Below, piece by piece: positions 8,338 to 14,745 of a DNA stretch of 14,745 nt. Source of the DNA: Micavibrio aeruginosavorus (lineage in GTDB: Bacteria > Pseudomonadota > Alphaproteobacteria > Micavibrionales > Micavibrionaceae); the NCBI GenBank assembly GCA_003240795.1, contig QFNK01000015.1, forward strand, positions 1 to 14,745, read 5' to 3'. Position 1 is the stretch's first letter. The number at the start of each line of letters is the position of its first letter. The position numbers were made by a program, and so were the translations under genes. The notes beneath the pieces were generated by a model. That model made no database searches and was not told the origin of the DNA. It saw only the letters and a list, made by a program, of their open reading frames with translations.

Positions 8338-11300
8338 ATAATCTAATAATTTTTGCTTTTTCTGTCGTTCCATTGCCACTCAGACCTGTTTCGGCTGAGC
8401 CTTGGTTAAGAAATTGTGACAATTTTTTAATATTGGAATTCTCAAAAAAGATTTTTATTCCTATGGAATAATTATGAGTTTCTTTTAAAGCGGTTAAATA
8501 TTGGATGGCAGAAAGTGAATCTCCCCCCATTTCGAAAAACGATTGATCAAGGTCTTCCGGCTCCCTACCCAATATGCCGACCCATGCTTCCAAGAGGTCT
8601 CTTTCTACTGGTGAGATATTCGGAAAATTCTGTATCTTGATGTTCTCATTACTAGGAAGATTTTTTGAGAAAATATCGGACTCTATAAAGGCACGTTTAC
8701 GATCCTGAATATTTGATGGACACACAATAATCTGATTATAAATTTTAGCAAAATGAAGTGATTTATCCAGCGCAGCTATCCCCTTTTCGGGCGAAAGGGT
8801 TGCAGCATGTTCTCCCTCATGCAGGGAGAGTTGGAGGGTATATTTTGCTGCCATACCCGTCTTTTCCCAAGTATCCCAATTAATCGCTAGGAAAGGCCAC
8901 TTGTGCTCAAGATCCGCAAAAGAGTCAATAAAGGCATTTGCTGCCGCATAATCGCTTTGACCTAAATCAGGAAATATGGAGCTGATGGATGAGAATGCGA
9001 TCAAGAAATCAATATCTTTATCCTTAAATATCTCGGCAAGATTGATAGTGCCGTGAATCTTTGGACGGAAAACGCTTTTTACCTGCTCTCGTGTTTTGTT
9101 CCTTATTAAGGTACTGCCAGAAACGCCTGCGGCATGAAAAACTCCATTTATCTTGCCAAATTGCATTTCTGCTTGTTGAATTGCCTTTTTAAGGCATTCT
9201 TTATCTGATAGGTCGGCAGAAATCCTCAAAATTCCTTCTTCCCTATCGTCGGCTTTGATTTTCTCGTCTGAAAAACTCCTGCTCACAAGAACTACCTTGG
9301 CGTTGCGATAACTCATAATGTAGCGTGTGATATATTGTGCGATCCCTCCAGATCCGCCAGTTATGAGATATACTCCGCCCTCTCTAATTCCTAGAGGAGA
9401 CTTTTCATGCTCCTGATACTCTATTGACGAGAAATCCTGTTCGTAAACGCGCCCATTTCTAAGAATAATTCCACCAGTTGTAAGCCGATCATTGGATAAT
9501 TCAATCAATGCTTCAATTTCATCATCAAGGTTACTGGCTCTAATATCAACGCAACGCGAATAAAAATCTTTAATTTCTTTAATTGCACATCTAGCAATAC
9601 CCAGAATTACCGCCTTCTCTGCTTGAATATTTTTATCTCGGTCTAAAGAAAGGAGGCCATCACATACAATCGTTAAGTGCTTTTTAGATATATCCTGATC
9701 TGCAATAGCCTGTGTCAGATATAGCAGGCTTGAGTATATTTCTTCTGCATCATCCGTTTCCGCTTTTGAATCTGCTGGCTTAAAATTACCAAAATGCACC
9801 ACAGATATATTTTGATACCCTGAATACAACGAAAGCAGTTCGAAATAGGAATCTTTATGCTGTGGATTCAGTTCGTAGTTATTTGAATCATGGCGAATAA
9901 GCCCTTGCAGAGAACTATTCGCCTTAACAGAAACAACTTTATTCCCTGCATACTCAAGACGAGTAATAAATTTTTCTGCCTGAGATGACGGATCAAGAAA
10001 AACAATCCATGTATCCGATTTGTCTTTAATTTCTTTGTGATTAAACCGTGGCTTCCACCATGGGGTATAAAGTGAGTTATTTGATAAGTCTTTATCTGGC
10101 TTACTGGCGCTTAAAATATTGGTACGATCAATCCAAAACTCCTGACGCTCAAATTGGTAGGTTGGCAGACTAACTTTATTAAGATTACAGTTTGCATTGA
10201 AAAACTCCCAATTAATATTCACACCATGTAACCACAGTTTTGTTACGGTCTGGTATATGTGCGGCTCGTCTGTTTCGGAAGACATTGAGCCTGGCAGGGA
10301 ACTGCAATATCTACTGCCTTTTAGATTTCTAATTTTTTTAGAAATCAAAGAAGACAGTACTTGCTCCGGCCCTATTTCTAAAAATACAGCGTTATCATCT
10401 ATCATTCCTGATAAGGCTTTATCGAACAAAACCTGATTTCTCAGATTTTTTTGCCAATAATCTGGTGACACAGCTTGATCATCTGATACAAGATCACCTG
10501 TGACTGTTGAGTACCATGGTAATTTTGGTTTTTCTAAAGTTACTTTTCTAGCTTGGCGTCCTAGCTCATAAGACGCTTCTTCAAAAAATCTACTATGATA
10601 TGCCCTATCTGTATTCAGGCGAATATAAGGAATTGATTCTTTATCCAAATTCATTGCAAAAAATTCAATGTCGGCATTATCACCTGAAAATACCCTTGAA
10701 TTTTCTGAATTAACCGAAGCTATTTCAACCCCATTCATAGGCATAGAAATCAGTTTTTCTTCTGTGGCTTGAACTGCCAACATCGATCCTTCTTGAATGT
10801 CAGAAGATAACTTCGCACGAACTGCAATAAGATCTATCACGTCCTTGATAGATACCACACCGGCAACATAAGCGGCTGCGTACTCTCCTAAGCTATGTCC
10901 CACCACTTTATCAGGTGTAACCCCCCAGGATTCCCATAGCTTGATCAGAGCATACTGAATCGAAAAGATAATGGGCTGTGTTATTATAGGGGGAAGAGAC
11001 GTAGTCGCGGTGTCATTTTCTGGATAAAGATTTTTTAAAATCTCAATTCCATGCCCCTGTAAGAACAGACCTGCACAAAAATCAATAGCTTCCTTAAAGA
11101 CTGGCTCATGTAGGTATAAATCTTTCCCGGCGTTTATGTATTTCCCGCCTTGGCCTGAGAATACATAAACTACACGACCATTACCCCTTTTCTCGATTTT
11201 TAAATTTTTACTATTAATCTCTGATAGAATCTTCTCTTTGGATGAAGCTGTAAAAGCACATCGATAGTCAAATTCTGCCCTCCCCTGTTGTAAGCTGTAG

Positions 11301-14300
11301 GCAATATCAGGCAAGGAGCCATTTTCACTGTTAACCAGGAAAGAGCCAAAGTCGCTAAGTGCTTTTCTTAAGGATCCTGCTGATTTTGCAGAAAATGGAT
11401 AAATAAATGTTTGTCTATTGCTTTGGGAAACTGCAGATTTTGGCGCCTCTTCTAAGATCACATGGGCATTGGTACCACCAAAACCGAAGGCACTCACCCC
11501 TGCACGCCTTTTAATATCTTCGGCCACCCATGATGAGGCCTTCTGCGGCACATAAAATGGGCTTTCTTTAAGAGCTATTTCCTTATTAGGTTTTTCAAAA
11601 TTTAAACTGGGGGGAATAACCTTACAGTGCAAGGCCATAATTGCCTTGATAATGCCAGCCATGCCAGCTGCCTGCGCCAAGTGGCCGATGTTTGTTTTTA
11701 CAGATCCTAACGCACAAAATGCTGTTTTATGTGTTTCTGAACGGAAGGCCTGTTCCAATGCTTTGAATTCAATGGGATCGCCTAATTTGGTGGCAGTTCC
11801 ATGTGCTTCAACATAGCCAATTGTATCTGCTGTAACACCACTATTCCCTAATGCCTTTTTGATAACGTCCTTTTGCCCTAAAACACTAGGAGCTGTAAAA
11901 CCTACCTTTTGTGCGCCGTCGTTATTAATGGCCGAGCCTTTAATAACAGCATAAATATGATCACCATCTTTCTGGGCATGGTGTAAAGTTTTTAAAACGA
12001 TAATACCAATACCATGTCCAAAGGGTGTTCCTTCAGCATCGGCATCGAATGCTCTGCAACTCCCATCCTTTGAGAGCATAAGGTCGCTCTTATAAGCATA
12101 GCCCACTTTATGAGGGACGCGGATAGAGACACCGCCGGCCAAAGCAATATCGCTGTCGCCGCTCAAGATGCTCTGACATGCCAAATGTACAGCCACCAAT
12201 GAGGTCGAACAAGCAGTCTGTATATTTATCGCAGGGCCATTCAGATTGAGTTTATATGCAACCTTGGATGCCAAATATTCACCCAAGTTATTAATCATGA
12301 GCTGAATATCTTCCAGAACTTCATAGCTTACAGCTGCTTTTCCTACGTTATTTTGTAGATAAAAGGAGTTATCACAACCCGCAAAAACACCGATACGACC
12401 GTTATACTTTTCTGGTACATAAGCAGAATCTTCCAAAGCTTTCCACGAATGCTCCAAGAATTTTCTATGCTGCGGATCCATTGTTGCCGCATCACGATCG
12501 CTGTAGCCAAAGAATCCAGGGTCAAATGTCTTAATGTTTTTTAGAAAAGGTCGCCTTTTCACATAGTTTGGATTATCAATATCATTTTTGGAAATGCCCT
12601 CGGAAATAAGGCTCTCATCATCTATCTCAAAGATAGACTCTTTACCGTCACATACATTTTTCCAAAACTCTTGAAGATTATCTGCGCCGGGAAATTCACA
12701 GGATATTCCTATAACTGCTATATCACGTCTGTTATCTATGGTATCTTTTTTTTGTACTTTAGATTTATTGGAGGCAAGAAGCGTATGTATGTCTTGCCCC
12801 CCTTGGGATATCATTGCAGCCAGTTTTGAGATGCAATAATTCTCAAAAATATCAATTACTGAAATATCAACATTCAGGTTTTTTTTAATCTTCTCAGTTA
12901 AGGCTGTCGCCTTAATAGAATCCCCGCCAATTTCAAAAAAGTTGTCATGAATGCCAACCTTATCAAGATGTAATATCTCTATCCATATTTTAGAAAGTGT
13001 CGTTTCAACACTATTTCTCGGTGCAATATACGCAGAATCGGAATTGCCAATCTCATTAGTGGGTGCAGGAAGCTTCTGACGATCAATCTTACCATTGGGG
13101 GAAATTGGTAACTCTTTCAGAACGACGAAATATGAAGGGATCATTGCATCTGAGAGAGATTGTGCAAGAAATTCTCTTAAATTCTTTGTTGCTACCATCC
13201 CAGAATCTGCAACAAGATAGGCAACCAAATATTTTTCGCCAGGCCGATCTTCTCTGGCAACGACAACACATTCTTTTATATTGGGGTGCGCGTCTAAAAC
13301 GGTCTCGATTTCACCCAGCTCAATACGAACGCCCCGTATCTTCACCTGATGATCCAGCCGCCCCATAAACTCAATATTTCCATCAGGAAGATAACGTGCA
13401 AGATCTCCGGTTTTGTATAACAACTGGCTATCAGATAATGGGTTTTGGACAAATCTCTCTTCTGTTAAATCAGGTCTATTAAAATATCCTCGCGCGAGCT
13501 GCACACCGCCAATATATAATTCGCCGGGCACACCAATAGATAACGGGTTCATCTCCTTATCAAGAATATGCATTTGCGTATTCGCAATAGGTTTTCCTAT
13601 CGGAATACTGGCACCATCATACTCTAAGCAACACTTCCATGCTGTTACATCAATTGATGCTTCGGTAGGCCCGTAGAGATTATGGAGTTCGCAGTTAAGA
13701 CTGCTAAAAACTTTTCTTTGCGTTTCTATATGCAGAATATCACCGCTGCAAATTATCCTTCGAATACTTTTGCAACTCTCAAATCCTTCAGTTGAAATAA
13801 ACGCCTGAAGCATAGGAGGCACAAAATGTAAAGTTGTTACAGCGTGCTTGTTTATTACCTTAATAAGATAACTGGGATCTTTATGCCCCTCAGGGCGAGC
13901 CATTATAAGCTTACAGCCCGTGATTAATGGCCAATAGAACTCCCATCCTGATACATCAAACCCTATCGGCGTTTTCTGGAGAACAACATCATCTTTTTCT
14001 AGTTTATATGCATCCTGCATCCACAGAATACGATTGGTCATGCCGCGATGAACGCACATCACCCCTTTTGGCTTACCGGTAGAACCAGATGTAAATAAAA
14101 CACAGATTAAATCATCAGGTGTATATTTAACATTCGGCTTATTATCTGGCTGGTGATTAATCGAAGCCCATTCTTTATCTAGACAAATAATCTGGCAGGG
14201 ATTTGACTTCAGATTTTTTAAAAGATGGTCTTGAGTAATCAGAGCAGAGGCCGTTGACATCTCTAAAATATATGACCGCCTATCTACAGGATATGACGGA

Positions 14301-14614
14301 TCAATCGGGACGTATGCGGCACCGGTCTTTAGGATACCAATTAGCGCAATGACAAGCTCCAAAGAGCGATCCATATAAACGCCAACAAAATCACCTGATC
14401 GAATGCCATTCGATATCAGATAATGGGCAAGCTTATTTGCCCTGGAATCTAGCTCTGCGTAAGTTAAAACCTGATCTTCAAATACTACCGCTATGCAATC
14501 TGGTGATCGTAACGCTTGTTCTTCGAATAATTGATGGACACTCTTTTCTAAGGAGTAATTTACAGCCGTTGAGTTCCATTCATTGATTTTGCGTATATGC
14601 TCATCATCAGGCAT
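8336..14614 (-). CDS. Hybrid NRPS-PKS: A(Ser)-PCP-KS-AT-KR-ACP initiation protein
   Basis: This 2092-residue protein starts the assembly line. The A domain (about 10-515) has SGSTGKPKG from 176 and K509 in NGKID. By alignment to GrsA its pocket is D220, V221, W224, H263, I288, S290, L313, I321, D322, which is a serine code. PCP: phosphopantetheine Ser566 (GGDS). KS (about 630-1055): Cys802 in TACSTS, His938 in EAHGTAT, His978 in TNIGH, all present. AT (about 1147-1440): GHSLGEYAA with Ser1241 and AYHS at 1338-1341, which favours malonyl-CoA. KR (about 1515-1970): NADPH loop GGSGGIA at 1753, with Lys1852, Ser1876, Tyr1889 and Asn1893. ACP: Ser2033. There is no DH, ER or methyltransferase, so the expected result is serine extended by one C2 unit with a beta-hydroxyl group. 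There is no C domain; the protein begins in what is normally the C-A linker. The ATG is the only possible start because a TAA precedes it. The tail after about 2072 ends in KAKIIRL and probably docks to the next protein. Domain calls are firm; substrates are predictions. Confidence 0.95.
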   Translation of the reverse strand: MPDDEHIRKINEWNSTAVNYSLEKSVHQLFEEQALRSPDCIAVVFEDQVLTYAELDSRANKLAHYLISNGIRSGDFVGVYMDRSLELVIALIGILKTGAAYVPIDPSYPVDRRSYILEMSTASALITQDHLLKNLKSNPCQIICLDKEWASINHQPDNKPNVKYTPDDLICVLFTSGSTGKPKGVMCVHRGMTNRILWMQDAYKLEKDDVVLQKTPIGFDVSGWEFYWPLITGCKLIMARPEGHKDPSYLIKVINKHAVTTLHFVPPMLQAFISTEGFESCKSIRRIICSGDILHIETQRKVFSSLNCELHNLYGPTEASIDVTAWKCCLEYDGASIPIGKPIANTQMHILDKEMNPLSIGVPGELYIGGVQLARGYFNRPDLTEERFVQNPLSDSQLLYKTGDLARYLPDGNIEFMGRLDHQVKIRGVRIELGEIETVLDAHPNIKECVVVAREDRPGEKYLVAYLVADSGMVATKNLREFLAQSLSDAMIPSYFVVLKELPISPNGKIDRQKLPAPTNEIGNSDSAYIAPRNSVETTLSKIWIEILHLDKVGIHDNFFEIGGDSIKATALTEKIKKNLNVDISVIDIFENYCISKLAAMISQGGQDIHTLLASNKSKVQKKDTIDNRRDIAVIGISCEFPGADNLQEFWKNVCDGKESIFEIDDESLISEGISKNDIDNPNYVKRRPFLKNIKTFDPGFFGYSDRDAATMDPQHRKFLEHSWKALEDSAYVPEKYNGRIGVFAGCDNSFYLQNNVGKAAVSYEVLEDIQLMINNLGEYLASKVAYKLNLNGPAINIQTACSTSLVAVHLACQSILSGDSDIALAGGVSIRVPHKVGYAYKSDLMLSKDGSCRAFDADAEGTPFGHGIGIIVLKTLHHAQKDGDHIYAVIKGSAINNDGAQKVGFTAPSVLGQKDVIKKALGNSGVTADTIGYVEAHGTATKLGDPIEFKALEQAFRSETHKTAFCALGSVKTNIGHLAQAAGMAGIIKAIMALHCKVIPPSLNFEKPNKEIALKESPFYVPQKASSWVAEDIKRRAGVSAFGFGGTNAHVILEEAPKSAVSQSNRQTFIYPFSAKSAGSLRKALSDFGSFLVNSENGSLPDIAYSLQQGRAEFDYRCAFTASSKEKILSEINSKNLKIEKRGNGRVVYVFSGQGGKYINAGKDLYLHEPVFKEAIDFCAGLFLQGHGIEILKNLYPENDTATTSLPPIITQPIIFSIQYALIKLWESWGVTPDKVVGHSLGEYAAAYVAGVVSIKDVIDLIAVRAKLSSDIQEGSMLAVQATEEKLISMPMNGVEIASVNSENSRVFSGDNADIEFFAMNLDKESIPYIRLNTDRAYHSRFFEEASYELGRQARKVTLEKPKLPWYSTVTGDLVSDDQAVSPDYWQKNLRNQVLFDKALSGMIDDNAVFLEIGPEQVLSSLISKKIRNLKGSRYCSSLPGSMSSETDEPHIYQTVTKLWLHGVNINWEFFNANCNLNKVSLPTYQFERQEFWIDRTNILSASKPDKDLSNNSLYTPWWKPRFNHKEIKDKSDTWIVFLDPSSQAEKFITRLEYAGNKVVSVKANSSLQGLIRHDSNNYELNPQHKDSYFELLSLYSGYQNISVVHFGNFKPADSKAETDDAEEIYSSLLYLTQAIADQDISKKHLTIVCDGLLSLDRDKNIQAEKAVILGIARCAIKEIKDFYSRCVDIRASNLDDEIEALIELSNDRLTTGGIILRNGRVYEQDFSSIEYQEHEKSPLGIREGGVYLITGGSGGIAQYITRYIMSYRNAKVVLVSRSFSDEKIKADDREEGILRISADLSDKECLKKAIQQAEMQFGKINGVFHAAGVSGSTLIRNKTREQVKSVFRPKIHGTINLAEIFKDKDIDFLIAFSSISSIFPDLGQSDYAAANAFIDSFADLEHKWPFLAINWDTWEKTGMAAKYTLQLSLHEGEHAATLSPEKGIAALDKSLHFAKIYNQIIVCPSNIQDRKRAFIESDIFSKNLPSNENIKIQNFPNISPVERDLLEAWVGILGREPEDLDQSFFEMGGDSLSAIQYLTALKETHNYSIGIKIFFENSNIKKLSQFLNQGSAETGLSGNGTTEKAKIIRL
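12840..14587 (-). repeat. Seryl A-PCP repeat unit, copy 1 (in NRPS-PKS protein)
   Basis: This is the first of three long homologous A-PCP segments in direct orientation. From the A4-A5 core (FDVSGWEF) to the ASIDVTAW motif there are no length differences among the copies. By eye, about 15 of roughly 112 residues differ between this copy and the one at 5040-6795. A 33-bp stretch at 14027-14059 is identical to 6238-6270. The similarity stops just after the PCP serine (GGDSI). Limits are approximate. Confidence 0.8.
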
Positions 14615-14638
14615 TTAACTTCAGCACTTTCATAATAT
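14615..14638 (-). promoter_or_regulatory. 24-bp junction between serS and the NRPS-PKS gene, with weak ribosome binding site
   Basis: The gap reads ATATTATGAAAGTGCTGAAG followed by TTAA, then the ATG. It is too short for a promoter plus terminator and contains no inverted repeat. The only Shine-Dalgarno-like bases are a weak GAAG 4 nt before the ATG at 14614. The triplet directly before that ATG is an in-frame TAA, so no upstream start is possible for the NRPS-PKS protein. Transcription of the NRPS-PKS gene therefore probably comes from serS or from a promoter inside or before it. That is inference; no promoter was identified. Confidence 0.6.
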
Positions 14639-14745
14639 TCACGGTTCTAGTTTTGTTATATTCCCCATGTAGGGTCTCAGGGCTGATGGAACCGTAATCG
14701 ATCCGTCGGCATTCTGATAATTCTCCATGACTGCGATTAGGGTTC
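14639..14745 (-). CDS. serS: Seryl-tRNA synthetase, C-terminal end only (5' part outside window)
   Basis: Only the last 34 codons and the TGA stop (14639-14641) are in the window; the gene enters from the right edge. The readable peptide begins TLIAVMENYQNADGSITVP and continues ALRPYMG, ending in KLEP. This matches the end of bacterial class II seryl-tRNA synthetases: the close of motif 3 (R-T-L-[VI]-A-[VI]-[ML]-E-N-Y-Q) followed by the conserved tail 'ADG.I.VP..LRPYM'. The enzyme makes seryl-adenylate from serine and ATP and transfers serine to tRNA-Ser in the cytosol. The NRPS-PKS gene starts 24 bp after the stop on the same strand, with no visible terminator between, so co-transcription is likely. 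The tail shows the frame is intact here. It cannot tell a housekeeping gene from a second, specialised copy or a 3' remnant left by recombination. The family call is firm; the role in this cluster is inference. Confidence 0.9.
   Translation of the reverse strand, partial: TLIAVMENYQNADGSITVPSALRPYMGNITKLEP

Noticed and set aside
12730..12760. Runs of seven or more A or T, such as near 12743-12753, considered as frameshift or slippage sites.
   Set aside because: The reading frame stays open and in register with the flanking PCP and KS domains, and such runs are expected in A+T-rich DNA.
14607..14633. Tiny ORF MKVLKLNA overlapping the NRPS-PKS start, considered as a leader or coupling peptide.
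   Set aside because: Eight codons, no clear ribosome binding site and no regulatory pattern. It is easily explained by chance.

Overview
The window is almost entirely one biosynthetic operon on the minus strand. It shows the 3' end of a seryl-tRNA synthetase gene (14639-14745), a complete 2092-residue NRPS-PKS hybrid (8336-14614), and the first 2776 residues of an NRPS gene that runs off the left edge (1-8328). Nothing on the plus strand is convincing as a gene. No tRNA, rRNA, CRISPR array or insertion sequence was seen. The DNA is A+T-rich (about 40% G+C by eye). The SerRS tail is of ordinary bacterial type, and the TubC-type docking domain suggests a Gram-negative, probably proteobacterial, host. 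An alphaproteobacterium or an intracellular relative is possible but not shown.

Layout in the direction of transcription (right to left): serS end; 24-bp gap; protein 1 = A(Ser)-PCP-KS-AT-KR-ACP with a short charged tail; 7-bp gap with a ribosome binding site overlapping the stop codon; protein 2 = TubC-type docking domain-C-A(Ser)-PCP-C-A(Ser)-PCP-E-C (cut by the window edge).

Reading the pocket residues by alignment to GrsA, all three adenylation domains give the same code, DVWHISLID plus Lys. This is one conservative change from the classical serine codes. The colinear prediction is that L-Ser is loaded, extended by one malonyl unit and reduced at the beta-keto group. That gives a 4-amino-3,5-dihydroxypentanoyl (statine-like) unit. 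L-Ser and then D-Ser are added, followed by at least one more condensation outside the window. No thioesterase, MbtH protein, phosphopantetheinyl transferase or transporter is in view, so the end of the pathway lies to the left or elsewhere.

The most striking point is the context: a seryl-adenylate-forming tRNA synthetase lies 24 bp upstream, in the same orientation, of an assembly line whose three visible adenylation domains all appear to form seryl-adenylate. This may be coincidental insertion behind a housekeeping gene. It may also mark a self-resistance or pathway-linked SerRS. I do not recognise the cluster as one with a known product.
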